IMG/VR virus record: IMGVR_UViG_3300042320_001961
Span: 1-64,000 of that record
DNA: 64,000 nt
Origin: a virus
Direction: 5' to 3' (one strand)
The notes under the pieces are model-generated. The model saw only the letters and a program-made list of their open reading frames with translations. It did no database searches and was not told the DNA's origin. A program made the position numbers and the translations under genes. This document shows, one piece after another, positions 42,486-51,314 of this stretch. Every line of letters begins with the position of its first letter. Position 1 is the stretch's first letter.

Positions 42486-44058
42486 GAGCCAATTGGCGAA
42501 AGAGAAATCTCTTGTCAAAGAGATGATGCTGAAAGTTGAGAGTTTGAGCCAGGAGGAGAGAAAAGAACTGCTTCGGCTAAAGTGCCGCACGGAATTTATT
42601 ACTTACGCTAGAGTTATTACAAGAGAAGTCACAAACAGCGGCGTATTCGTCCCGTATAAAGTACACGAGTTAATATGTGACTATGTTCAGAATATTTGCG
42701 ATGGAAATCCAAATTACAAACGAACGACTATATCATTGCCGCCTAGGAGCGGCAAAAGTATGCTTATATCTAAATTAATGCCGAGTTGGCAGCTAGGACG
42801 TAGCCCCAGCGCTCAGTTCATCATGGCGTCTTATGGTCTTAAGCTCACGCACGAGAACTCCAGGGCGATATTGAGTTATATTACAAGCGATACGTTTAAA
42901 TGGATATTTCCTGAATGCAGTATTAATAAAAAAGACTGTAACCTTAAAACTATGAGAACTGGTCAAGGGGGAATTATAATGTCCGCTAGTGCAGGGTCCG
43001 GTGTTACTGGCTTCGGATTTGGTGTAATTAGCGAAGAAGATTTACCGGGTATTGGTATTTTAGACGATTTACTTGAAGACGGCAATTCACTACAAGTACT
43101 TGAATCGACTTTTGCCTGGACTGCGACTCAGTTCCTTACTAGAGGTTTACCAAATAACTGTGTTATGTCGATGGGAACTAGATTCCACGTGGAAGATGTT
43201 ATCGGCAGATTGCTATCAAGTGACCCGGAAGGTTGGCTAGAGCTAAATGTGCCCGCTTTGTGCCTTGATGAGGAAAACGACCCTATAGGAAGAAGGTTGG
43301 GTGAGTCACATTGGCCGGAATTTTTCCCTGTAGAAGAACTAAAAGCTATTGAAAAGCAGGACAAAAACACCTTTGAAACGCTATATCTAGGTAGGCCTAA
43401 GGGCGCCAGCGGTTCGATTTTTAAACACTCCTGGTTCGAGCAGCATGAGAGAAATCGTCAACAATACGAGTTTGTATTCGCAACTGCCGATACTGCCCTT
43501 AAAGAAAAAGAGATGAACGATTACTCGGTCATGTGCGTGTTTGGGGTTGTTAAAAAGACTAGGAAATTACACCTTATTAATGTTTATAAAGAACATATGG
43601 AGTTTCCTGACTTGTTAAAGGTGATGCCGCTGTGGTTGAAAACCTGGAAAGTAAGGGCTATTTATATCGAGAGCAGGGCTAGTGGACTTCCTTTGATACA
43701 AATGCTTCGCAAAGAATTACAGATTCCGGTGAAGGAGGTAATCCCAACCAAAGATAAGGTTATGAGGGCGAATGAAGTGGCTCCCGTGGCGGAAGACGGT
43801 CGAGTTTCGATATATTCAGAAATTCCCAAGCTCGGTGAATTAATGTCAGAGCTGTGTGCTTTTCCTTACTCAAAGAATGATGATTTTGTCGACGCTTTTG
43901 TCATGGGTTTAAGGGTGTATAGGGATGAGATTATGGGGGCGGCCAAGGCTGCCCATGGAGGATCTAGAGTTCAACTTCCTCAAATCAATCATATTGGGGG
44001 CAGTCAAAGAGTTACGGGAAGACTCGGAAGAGGGAGCTTGCCAACTCAGTATTTATAG
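42478..44058 (+). CDS. terL: terminase large subunit
   Basis: A 526-residue packaging motor. The ATPase half has Walker A 'LPPRSGKSML' (about 87-96) and Walker B 'IGILDD' (192-197) followed by Glu; the nuclease half has acidic residues in 'FATADTALKE', 'AIYIESRASG' and 'DDFVDAFVMG', the RNase H-like triad of large terminases. It cuts concatemeric DNA and pumps it into proheads. The start is GTG at 42478-42480, overlapping the gp5-like stop by 8 nt. No small terminase is recognised nearby. Confidence 0.92.
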   Translation: MNKSQLAKEKSLVKEMMLKVESLSQEERKELLRLKCRTEFITYARVITREVTNSGVFVPYKVHELICDYVQNICDGNPNYKRTTISLPPRSGKSMLISKLMPSWQLGRSPSAQFIMASYGLKLTHENSRAILSYITSDTFKWIFPECSINKKDCNLKTMRTGQGGIIMSASAGSGVTGFGFGVISEEDLPGIGILDDLLEDGNSLQVLESTFAWTATQFLTRGLPNNCVMSMGTRFHVEDVIGRLLSSDPEGWLELNVPALCLDEENDPIGRRLGESHWPEFFPVEELKAIEKQDKNTFETLYLGRPKGASGSIFKHSWFEQHERNRQQYEFVFATADTALKEKEMNDYSVMCVFGVVKKTRKLHLINVYKEHMEFPDLLKVMPLWLKTWKVRAIYIESRASGLPLIQMLRKELQIPVKEVIPTKDKVMRANEVAPVAEDGRVSIYSEIPKLGELMSELCAFPYSKNDDFVDAFVMGLRVYRDEIMGAAKAAHGGSRVQLPQINHIGGSQRVTGRLGRGSLPTQYL

Positions 44059-44097
44059 TGCTAAAATTATTAAGCCATTATTCAGGAGATTAATCCA

Positions 44098-44430
44098 ATG
44101 GAAAAAGAGACCTTTTTAAGAAAAGTCGTACTCTTCGTACAGCCCGGATGCCCCGCTTGCGAAGCTATGAAACCGATTTGGGGGCAAGTGGCCGGAGAAG
44201 TATCTGAAGAATACCCAGAACTGCGTGTGGGCTGGGGAGAATACGACGTCACTGAAGATAACTGGGAATTTCTTGAGTCTCTTAAGCCGGGAACTTCCGG
44301 GCAAGGAACTCCAGAAATCGCTGTTTTTGACGAAGAGTGCGATTTGATCGGGTTTAACGGTGAAGGCATTATGCCCGCTTCGCAACTTAAAAGCTTCGTG
44401 ATCAACTCGATTAAGGGAGGCAGAGCCTGA
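44098..44430 (+). CDS. thioredoxin-like protein
   Basis: A 110-residue thioredoxin-fold protein with the active site CPAC (C18-C21), a following helix, and 'QGTPEIAVFD' carrying the cis-Pro strand. Thioredoxin-like proteins reduce disulfides, for instance in ribonucleotide reductase, or act as folding factors. AGGAG lies 10 nt upstream of the ATG. It overlaps the sigma-factor start by one base (TGATG). Confidence 0.85.
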   Translation: MEKETFLRKVVLFVQPGCPACEAMKPIWGQVAGEVSEEYPELRVGWGEYDVTEDNWEFLESLKPGTSGQGTPEIAVFDEECDLIGFNGEGIMPASQLKSFVINSIKGGRA

Positions 44431-45155
44431 TGACCACGCAAGGTATTAATGTCGAGCTGAGAAGGGAGAGGCTTAGGAATAATTATAATCGGAGGAAGAC
44501 GGAGTACGAGCGGACTCGCGATTTTCACATCCGGGAAAATATGTGGAAAGCGAGTTATGCCGCTAGGAAAGTGGCATCGTTTTCTGGTGTTCCATTTGAT
44601 GAGTTGAGGTCTGTTGCCCTTGAAGCAATGGTCAAACTTTATGACAAGTGGGACCCGGAAAAAGCCAATTTCAGTACTTGGTTAAATCGCTCGTTGACTT
44701 TTCAGCTATTGAATTATTTGCGCGATAACTCGCGAATGATCAAGATACCCCGATCGTATTCAGACGCTTATATGAAAATGAGGAGGATTGTGGGGCGGAA
44801 CCCAGACCTCACTGACGCGCAGATATCTGAAGCTACCGGTCTGACCGAATATCTTATAGCCGAGACGCGTGAGGCGTTTCAAATGACGTATTTGGAGATT
44901 AACGAAGAGACGGAGATGCCAGTTGATGACGGGGGGATTGATGACGATAATCTCGCCTCGATGTTTAGCGATTACGGGGATATTATAGGTAGGCTTTCGA
45001 AACTTTCCCCAGAAGAATACACATTTCTAATGGATGTTTACATTCACAAAAGAGCTGTGTCAACTATCTATCGTAAGAACCCGGGGATTAATAGTGCGGA
45101 GAAGATTGCAGCGAGGACGGACGAGCTGCTTAGCAAACTTATGAGTGATGGGTAA
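44430..45155 (+). CDS. phage sigma factor (sigma-70 family)
   Basis: A 241-residue sigma-like protein. Region 2 is clear: 'FDELRSVALEAMVKLYDKWD' followed by 'FSTWLNRSLTFQLLNYLRDN' and 'MIKIPRS', which binds the polymerase clamp and the -10 element. Region 3 is 'LTDAQISEATGLTEYLI'; a region-4-like C-terminus is weak. A short sigma dominated by region 2 suits a -10-only late promoter, as with T4 gp55. The many GTTGAAAGC elements are candidate targets; that link is inference. Confidence 0.82.
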   Translation: MTTQGINVELRRERLRNNYNRRKTEYERTRDFHIRENMWKASYAARKVASFSGVPFDELRSVALEAMVKLYDKWDPEKANFSTWLNRSLTFQLLNYLRDNSRMIKIPRSYSDAYMKMRRIVGRNPDLTDAQISEATGLTEYLIAETREAFQMTYLEINEETEMPVDDGGIDDDNLASMFSDYGDIIGRLSKLSPEEYTFLMDVYIHKRAVSTIYRKNPGINSAEKIAARTDELLSKLMSDG

Positions 45156-45861
45156 GTCGATATATACGGAGATTGGCGAGCAGCAATACAATAAAAAACA
45201 GTTCGCGGAGAGATGGAAGTCTATTACTTCATCTTATGAGACAGGTGTCTTTTTTAACGAAGAGGACACCCTGTTCATGAGGCAAATCTGTCTCAAGATT
45301 GAAAGGTTCAGGAAAATATTGCTAAGGCCTGGACAGTGCAAGTTCAAGCTCACAAGCAAAGAGTTTAATGGTCGCAAAGTCAAGGGTGTAGTCTTGATGA
45401 CACCCTCGTCTAAGTACGAAGTATGGGTGGGAAAATCGTATGTAATGTCGAAAATATTTCCGAGAACTTATGCCCCCGACCCGGCCAAGGAGAATAGAAA
45501 ACTCGCGATCCGCGCATTACGAAATATTATCCAACCGCAAATCGATCTTTATAAAAGACGAGTCTCGGGTCAAAATGTTGTTAAATCGTCGTTGACAGGC
45601 AAGCCGATACACGGAGCGTATCATGTCGATCATGTCTATCCGTTTATACGGCTTGTCGAGGAATGGTGCCGGGACAATTCTCTAGACCTGGAAACAATAC
45701 CCGTCAAATGTGTGGGTGTCACTTGCCGTCTATCTTGCATCAAGATGTCAGAAAGCTGGTTTGATTACCACGCTTTGAATGCGCAGTACCAAGTGCTTGA
45801 CCCGAGGGAAAACATCATCAAAGGTGCGAAATACTATGGCAAGTCTTCAGACAATATTTGA
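45148..45861 (+). CDS. HNH-like nuclease (DUF3223/DCL-type)
   Basis: A 237-residue protein. The segment 'SLTGKPIHGAYHVDHVYPF' followed by 'LVEEWCRDNSLDLETI' matches the HVDH-type core seen in DUF3223/DCL-like proteins of phages and plants, thought to be HNH-related. The ATG at 45148 overlaps the sigma-factor end by 8 nt. It may be a homing-type nuclease or an RNA/DNA processing factor; the assignment is moderate. The 3' end overlaps the convergent gene at 45834-46352 by 28 bp. Confidence 0.65.
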   Translation: MGKSIYTEIGEQQYNKKQFAERWKSITSSYETGVFFNEEDTLFMRQICLKIERFRKILLRPGQCKFKLTSKEFNGRKVKGVVLMTPSSKYEVWVGKSYVMSKIFPRTYAPDPAKENRKLAIRALRNIIQPQIDLYKRRVSGQNVVKSSLTGKPIHGAYHVDHVYPFIRLVEEWCRDNSLDLETIPVKCVGVTCRLSCIKMSESWFDYHALNAQYQVLDPRENIIKGAKYYGKSSDNI

Positions 45862-46352
45862 TCGAGCAGGTTAGCAACTTCTCGAGATATTGACTCAGGC
45901 AGTTCGATATTGCCCGACCTATTAAGCCATATTTGTTGCCGGGATTCTCCCGGAGAAAACATGCTGGCGACGGAGACGGACTCTCTGCCTACATAAACGT
46001 CTTGCTCCTCGCCATACCGTCTTTTTAAATACTGGACGATGGGAGAATTTTCCCCCTGCTTTTCGATCTCAACTTCGAGGGTTTTAAGCGAACTTTGTAG
46101 GGCGGAGAATAGCCTGTCTCCTGTCAAGTCCCCCTCCGCTTCGATCGTTACCGAAGCGGCCCCTAAAGCGCGTACATATTGCGACAAGTTGTGTTCGACT
46201 TCGCGAGTATAGCCTTCGGCTACTGTGCGGAGAAACTCACGCCTTATCTGCTCTTTTGACAGTTCATTCAAAGAGTTTTGGACGGCCTTTTTTGCAGCGT
46301 CTTGCACCACGTCTTTGAAAAACAGTCCGAGAAGCGGTTTTAGAAACAACAT
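45834..46352 (-). CDS. 172-residue unknown protein downstream of the tail hub
   Basis: A protein with an N-terminal hydrophobic stretch ('MLFLKPLLGLFFKDVV'), helices and a beta-containing C-terminal part ('RRYGEEQDVYVGRESVSV'). It follows the tail-hub gene by 4 nt on the same strand, so it is likely a small structural or assembly partner. No family recognised. Confidence 0.68.
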   Translation of the reverse strand: MLFLKPLLGLFFKDVVQDAAKKAVQNSLNELSKEQIRREFLRTVAEGYTREVEHNLSQYVRALGAASVTIEAEGDLTGDRLFSALQSSLKTLEVEIEKQGENSPIVQYLKRRYGEEQDVYVGRESVSVASMFSPGESRQQIWLNRSGNIELPESISREVANLLDQILSEDLP

Positions 46353-46356
46353 GGCG

Positions 46357-49300
46357 TTATTGACACTTTAACTGGTCGAATATTTCTTGCGCGGCTTGTT
46401 GCCTTTCCGCTTCTTTTTGACCGGGGGCCCTTTCAAATAACCTATTGAACTCAAAAGCAGCTTTTTTAGGGTCGTTAGTACTGTTGAGGGCTTGCACGGT
46501 TGCAGGTCCCCCGCTGTCTGCCCCTTTTAACTCCTGGACGAACCACTGCATTTGCACACCGAAATCTTGCCAGGGCTTACCGAGTCTGCGTGCGAGATCA
46601 TCCAAGCCTTTCTTTCTGTCGCACCACTGAAAGATTCCTATACAACCTCTTCCTTGGGAGTCGAGATATCGCGGATTTTTGTTGTCCGCTGCTGGGTTTA
46701 GTTCAGTTCCTTGCCTAGACTCGATAATTGCATTGCCTACAACCCCCGCGTAACCCGCCTTAGTGTTTATACCGCCTTGTCTCGCAGCATTTATAATGGC
46801 GTTAACTCTGTCTTTAGGGTATTTGCTCCCTATATATTCGCAATTAGCTGGAGGAAACTCGCTAGTCACATTACTTGCCGCTGCCGCCTCCGTTTGCTCA
46901 GCCGTTTCTCTCGACCGTTGCAAGAACTCTCTGACCTCTTCCGCCTCTTTACAAAGTTCGTCGCAAGATGTTTTGCCATTGCCCAGGTTCCAGCACAAAT
47001 CCCCTAACGACCTGATATACCCATAATAATCGCGGTATTTAAAATTTTCCGTAACTAAGTAGTCTTCAAAGGTGGGAGGAGCCGGAACGTTGTTTACTGC
47101 TACACCCCAATCACTCACCCCAGTCACCTTCACCCTAAGGTCTCCATCCCATCTGTATTCAGCACTTTTAACGAACCATTTTGAAAATCGTTGAGGGATC
47201 CAGACTCCGGGGTCGATATTGTTCGGCCGCCCCTTCTCAATCCACTCATCATATTTGGTTACGAACGCGAGGATCGTCCTGCCAGGAACAATTCTTAACG
47301 AGCGCGGGATACCTTTGAACTCGGTCTCTACCGTGACGCCGACAGGAGTTGGGGAGTTCTGCACCCCTTGGCCGTATTTGGAACCAGAAGAGCCGGATGA
47401 CGAGCTTGTTTGGGGCTGTCTTGAGCAGTTGGTTAACGAGCCTTCTCTGAGGTGAGCGAGTATCATTTGTCCCTCAGGGGTATCTATTACTATAAAGTTC
47501 CCGAGTCCGTCTCCGCACCCATCCCCATTTCCTGTACTTTTGCCACATCCCGTTTCGCCAACTCTATTAAATTTAGCACCACCTATCAGTCCGATCGAGT
47601 CTCCTTCTTTTATTCCCGCACCGACAAAATCTATACCATAGTGGGGTCGAGTTACTCCATCTACAGTTCTACTCAAACTATACTCAGAAGTTACCATAGA
47701 CTGGGTAAGTCTTTTACCCCCCACTGTGACATATTTAGCCACATCAGCCGCTGTTATAGGCTGTCTATTTCTTGACCCCGTCCACCTAGCATCGAGGTGT
47801 GCGCCAGTAGAACTTCCCGTGTTACCCAGTTGGCCTAAACATTGGCCTATAGGGGCGGAAGCGGCTGGTGGGAGTTGCGGTGCAACAGGTGCTGCAGATC
47901 CCGGCGTCCTAGCCTTCTCCGCCGCTATAGACTGCATTACTGGGCCCATTAACTGCTTGTACAAAGCTTCTTTTTGGCTAGCTGTACCTTTCTCAAAGAT
48001 ATTTTTCACCTCTGGAGACATTCTCCCCACCTCGAGAATAGTTCCACCTCTACGAGGTACTGCAAGGCCGTCCCTGTGGTTAAGGGGGAAAGCCCCGTAA
48101 GTCTGTGAAAGAACATCGTCAAGCTGCCAGATTTTTGTACCGGCGGTAGGGGGTATTACACCCGATCTACCAAAACATTTAGGTTCTACTTCTTGATAGC
48201 AATCGTTGTGTATTTCGATTACTTGCTTGCCTTGTCTAACCGCTTCAGATGTTTTTGAATACTGGCTGCTTGGACTGCTTGTTGGCAAACTGCTAGATGG
48301 GGGGAAGTAAAACTCAACAAAGTCAGACACTCCATACGCCTGGGCGTTTCTCTGCGCCCATTTTACTAATTCGACATTAAGTTCTCTTTCGTTAGGAGCG
48401 CCGGAACCCGCTGCATCGGCATGTCCAGCCATGAGAAATATTCCCTTAGGCTTGGATGTATCAGTAGCTCTCCAGTTTTTGTCAGAAGCTTTAGGGGACT
48501 CAGGCACTACCTTCGCCCCGGTGGTAATAGGTCCAGGTGCCGTTTGAATCGTTTTAATCCCAGCCTCTTTCTTCTCTTCGTCTGTAAGATCGAATGCCGG
48601 GATGGCGAAATTCCACACCAACGACGGTTCGAGGGTAACGGTAGTAGTACCGGCCGATGACTTTGGAATATAGAATCGAGTATGTAGCAGTTTCTCGGGA
48701 TTCGACTCTCCCAATACCTGGTTAATCGCAACTTTACTGCCCTTCTTCAAATCGCCTTGAATCGCCAGTAAATTACCCACCTCTTGATGAATAGGACGGA
48801 TCGTACACTTCTTTGCCTTATCACACACTTTAAGGACGTAGTTTGTCTGTATATTAATCCATAGGGAACCGTTAACGTCCTTCGTAAAGGTTCTGTTCTC
48901 AACAAGTCCGTCTAAAAACGATATAGGAACGTTATCATTAACACCAATACCATATAAGTTCGTATTCTCTACCTTGGTGTTTTTAACGGCCGGACCGTTA
49001 CCTCTCCACACATATCCGCTTGTCGACTGATTGACTTGAAACCTCCTTTTCAAGACGGTAAACTGCTCGGGGAACTGCTTGAGACTTGTTTTGACACTCG
49101 CCATCTTCGCCTTTCTCTTATCCGGGAAAGTATCTTCTAAAGTGTATTCTTCTCCATCGATTGGGGTGGTGTCATAATCAACACCTAAGCCGCGCTTAAA
49201 CTCAAGTTCAGCGTTAGAATTCATAAAATCACGTTCGACCGACCCGCTTATATTGTAATACTCGTAAAGGCCTTTGCCCAAGTAAAATATTGAGCAGCCT

Positions 49301-50157
49301 TGATTGACATTTGCCCGTGTACAGATCGAAATCTTATTCGCATACTCTTTCAAAGGTAGTTTGCTATAATTTCCCCCTACGCTGCCAATATACTTTTTAA
49401 GGACTTCTTCCCCTGTAACCGCCTTCTCTCTAAACCCACTAGGCATTATGTATTTCTGGCCATAATTCGCTTCAGGCGAGTTGCAAAACGACACCCGGTA
49501 CCCGTATTGTTTCGCAATTTCCTTCAAATTCTCTTCCAACGTCTCGTTCTCTTTCATCTGGAAGTTCGCCAGATTCTGGTTAAAAGCAATGGTTTGAGGG
49601 TCGAGCCCGGAAATCGTCACTTTGGGATAAGTTTTCCCGTGACTGATATTGAACCGGTTTACCCGAAAATAGCTCTCCAGGCTGAAGACGTTGCTGCCGA
49701 CATTGTAATAGAAAATTACAACCAAATGAGCGAATTGTGAAAAACTAGCTCTGCTGATGCCCGGATCTTCAAATTCCGAGCTTTGTTCGTACGGACGGCA
49801 AGGTCTTTCGCGAGTCGACACCTGGCCCTTTTCGCACTTCGGCAGCAAGATATGGTTCGCGGCTGCCAACTGCTCACCAGTGTACGCTGCAGCCGTATCA
49901 AAAAGTACCGCCCAAGACGCCCCGGTCATGTACGGGTCGGACAACGTGACGTTTACTGTCGACCCGGACAAGGCGTTTACAAACTGAGTTGCTCCTTGGA
50001 CCGAAGTCTCGGCATTCGCGGTCAACGCATCAGGCGACCAGTTCATTGACAAGGTTACCCCGGCAATCTGCCTTTCCGGGAACCATATAATCTCCTGATC
50101 GCCGGTAGAAAACGGCCTATAACCTACCAGGCACCTGCAACGATAGAGGCTATGCAC
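46357..50157 (-). CDS. tail hub with three wall-hydrolase domains
   Basis: About 1266 residues. Numbered from a TTG at 50181, residues 20-460 are hub-like (gpD/gp27-type). Residues 577-735 match zinc amidases (H587, E599, H658, E717), cutting the sugar-peptide bond. Residues 780-915 resemble an M23 endopeptidase in permuted order: 'GNTGSSTGAHLDARW' comes before 'HYGIDF' and 'ILAHL'. Residues 945-1030 return to hub-like sequence. Residues 1110-1270 match phage tail lysozymes ('AGVVGNAIIESRQG', 'GCIGIFQWCDR'). So one chain could open glycan, stem and crosslink bonds during entry. I prefer the GTG at 50155-50157, right after the upstream stop; the TTG at 50181 would overlap that gene by 23 nt. 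Confidence 0.82.
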   Translation of the reverse strand: MHSLYRCRCLVGYRPFSTGDQEIIWFPERQIAGVTLSMNWSPDALTANAETSVQGATQFVNALSGSTVNVTLSDPYMTGASWAVLFDTAAAYTGEQLAAANHILLPKCEKGQVSTRERPCRPYEQSSEFEDPGISRASFSQFAHLVVIFYYNVGSNVFSLESYFRVNRFNISHGKTYPKVTISGLDPQTIAFNQNLANFQMKENETLEENLKEIAKQYGYRVSFCNSPEANYGQKYIMPSGFREKAVTGEEVLKKYIGSVGGNYSKLPLKEYANKISICTRANVNQGCSIFYLGKGLYEYYNISGSVERDFMNSNAELEFKRGLGVDYDTTPIDGEEYTLEDTFPDKRKAKMASVKTSLKQFPEQFTVLKRRFQVNQSTSGYVWRGNGPAVKNTKVENTNLYGIGVNDNVPISFLDGLVENRTFTKDVNGSLWINIQTNYVLKVCDKAKKCTIRPIHQEVGNLLAIQGDLKKGSKVAINQVLGESNPEKLLHTRFYIPKSSAGTTTVTLEPSLVWNFAIPAFDLTDEEKKEAGIKTIQTAPGPITTGAKVVPESPKASDKNWRATDTSKPKGIFLMAGHADAAGSGAPNERELNVELVKWAQRNAQAYGVSDFVEFYFPPSSSLPTSSPSSQYSKTSEAVRQGKQVIEIHNDCYQEVEPKCFGRSGVIPPTAGTKIWQLDDVLSQTYGAFPLNHRDGLAVPRRGGTILEVGRMSPEVKNIFEKGTASQKEALYKQLMGPVMQSIAAEKARTPGSAAPVAPQLPPAASAPIGQCLGQLGNTGSSTGAHLDARWTGSRNRQPITAADVAKYVTVGGKRLTQSMVTSEYSLSRTVDGVTRPHYGIDFVGAGIKEGDSIGLIGGAKFNRVGETGCGKSTGNGDGCGDGLGNFIVIDTPEGQMILAHLREGSLTNCSRQPQTSSSSGSSGSKYGQGVQNSPTPVGVTVETEFKGIPRSLRIVPGRTILAFVTKYDEWIEKGRPNNIDPGVWIPQRFSKWFVKSAEYRWDGDLRVKVTGVSDWGVAVNNVPAPPTFEDYLVTENFKYRDYYGYIRSLGDLCWNLGNGKTSCDELCKEAEEVREFLQRSRETAEQTEAAAASNVTSEFPPANCEYIGSKYPKDRVNAIINAARQGGINTKAGYAGVVGNAIIESRQGTELNPAADNKNPRYLDSQGRGCIGIFQWCDRKKGLDDLARRLGKPWQDFGVQMQWFVQELKGADSGGPATVQALNSTNDPKKAAFEFNRLFERAPGQKEAERQQAAQEIFDQLKCQ

Positions 50158-50158
50158 T

Positions 50159-50890
50159 TCATGCCACTTCGATAACCACAACTAACGCGCCGGATCCTTC
50201 ACCGTCACCCTGGCCGGGTTCGGTTGTATCGATCTCCAGACTCAAGATATCGCCGACGGCAAAGCCGTCACCGCCGTCCAGGATGTCGGTAATCTCGGTC
50301 ACAGAACCGTCCACAATCGTCCCCTCGAGCGAGGCGTCTTCGTACTGAGCAGGATCGTTTTGTTCACCGACCTCGAGATAAGCTCGGAACACAACACCGG
50401 TCGCATCGCCTCCGTCTAGACCGTCAACCGTATAGTTTTCACCACCGTCAAGTACATCGCCTAGGGAGACAAGCGGACCCACGGGAATGACATTCTGCGT
50501 GATTTGGGAAAGCGTTGCGGAAAGGTTATACACTGCTACCATAAAGTGATAATCTCCCTCACCAGCGATTCCCACGTACCTTGTAATATTCACAAGCTGA
50601 TCATTGAGCTGGTTCTCGTACGGATCCGTCACAACATCCGGATTCGCAACCAACGCGTCCACCACCAGTTCCAAGACCCCATACGCGAATTGCTTGGCCG
50701 AGAAGCCCATGCTAGGCCCGCAAGTGTTGTATTTTTCCAGCAGTTCCGAGCGAATTTCAGGGGTGTTCCCCGTCTCATCGTACTCGTTGACAAGTTTATT
50801 CTGCAAGACGGTGGCAAAAAAATCTCCGAGCGAAGCTTTGTACTCAAACTCGATGCCAACAAGCCTTTTTAATCTAGCGATTGTAGCCAT
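50159..50890 (-). CDS. structural protein ahead of the tail hub
   Basis: A 243-residue protein. The N-terminal half is helical ('GDFFATVLQNKLVNEYDE', 'QFAYGVLELVVDALVANP'). The C-terminal half has two copies of a DGG-containing beta unit ('VLDGGENYTVDGLDGG' and 'ILDGGDGFAVGDILSLEI'), a type often seen in cyanophage virion proteins. It leads a unit with the tail hub and has a GTTGAAAGC element 26 nt upstream. Probably a tail or baseplate component. Confidence 0.7.
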   Translation of the reverse strand: MATIARLKRLVGIEFEYKASLGDFFATVLQNKLVNEYDETGNTPEIRSELLEKYNTCGPSMGFSAKQFAYGVLELVVDALVANPDVVTDPYENQLNDQLVNITRYVGIAGEGDYHFMVAVYNLSATLSQITQNVIPVGPLVSLGDVLDGGENYTVDGLDGGDATGVVFRAYLEVGEQNDPAQYEDASLEGTIVDGSVTEITDILDGGDGFAVGDILSLEIDTTEPGQGDGEGSGALVVVIEVA

Positions 50891-50916
50891 AATACTCGAT
50901 CTAATCTATTCCTTAA

Positions 50917-50925
50917 GCTTTCAAC
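50917..50925 (-). promoter_or_regulatory. GTTGAAAGC late-promoter-like element
   Basis: An exact 9-mer overlapping the TAG stop of the 50925 gene, 26 nt before the ATG at 50890, heading the tail-hub unit. Confidence 0.65.
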
Positions 50926-51248
50926 TAAGAAACCCGCACCTTGAGGGCGCTTCCCGTGCGGTACATGCCTCCGACTGGGACGGGAGGAGTGGCGGCAGCG
51001 GCAGCGGTATCGTCAGCGAATTCCCTAAGGCCGGTAAAATCGATTTGGGAGAAAGGGATGACGTCCTGCTCGCCTACACGTCTTGCAACTCCATCCGCGC
51101 CGACATAAAAGATCTGGGCCTTCGGCTCGTTAAGAAACAGCTCTCCGCGTTTCACATTGGCGGCATCATCGTCATACAACGACTGCACGTAGCTTTTAGT
51201 TTTGTTCGGGTCGGATGAAAACCGAACACCCCATCTCGGTCTAGGCAT
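50925..51248 (-). CDS. small fibre-type structural protein
   Basis: A 107-residue protein. The end 'FADDTAAAAATPPVPVGGMY' followed by 'RTGSALKVRVS' resembles the C-terminal segment common to cyanophage fibre and short structural proteins. The middle has 'ELFLNEPKAQIFYVGADG', a fibre-like beta pair. Single-gene unit with a GTTGAAAGC element 20 nt upstream. Confidence 0.7.
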   Translation of the reverse strand: MPRPRWGVRFSSDPNKTKSYVQSLYDDDAANVKRGELFLNEPKAQIFYVGADGVARRVGEQDVIPFSQIDFTGLREFADDTAAAAATPPVPVGGMYRTGSALKVRVS

Positions 51249-51268
51249 TGAAATAATCGTCTCATAGG

Positions 51269-51277
51269 GCTTTCAAC
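51269..51277 (-). promoter_or_regulatory. GTTGAAAGC late-promoter-like element
   Basis: An exact 9-mer in the divergent space between 51248 and 51315, 20 nt before the ATG at 51248. Confidence 0.66.
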
Positions 51278-51291
51278 GTGCTAGGCTTGGG

Positions 51292-51307
51292 GGGCGAAAC
51301 CTCGCCC
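51292..51307. other. hairpin in divergent intergenic space
   Basis: A perfect 6-bp inverted repeat (GGGCGA / TCGCCC with a 4-nt loop) lies between the divergent 51248 and 51315 starts, seven bases before the kinase ATG. No T run on either side. It could affect initiation of the kinase gene. Confidence 0.35.
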
Positions 51308-51314
51308 GTTTAAA

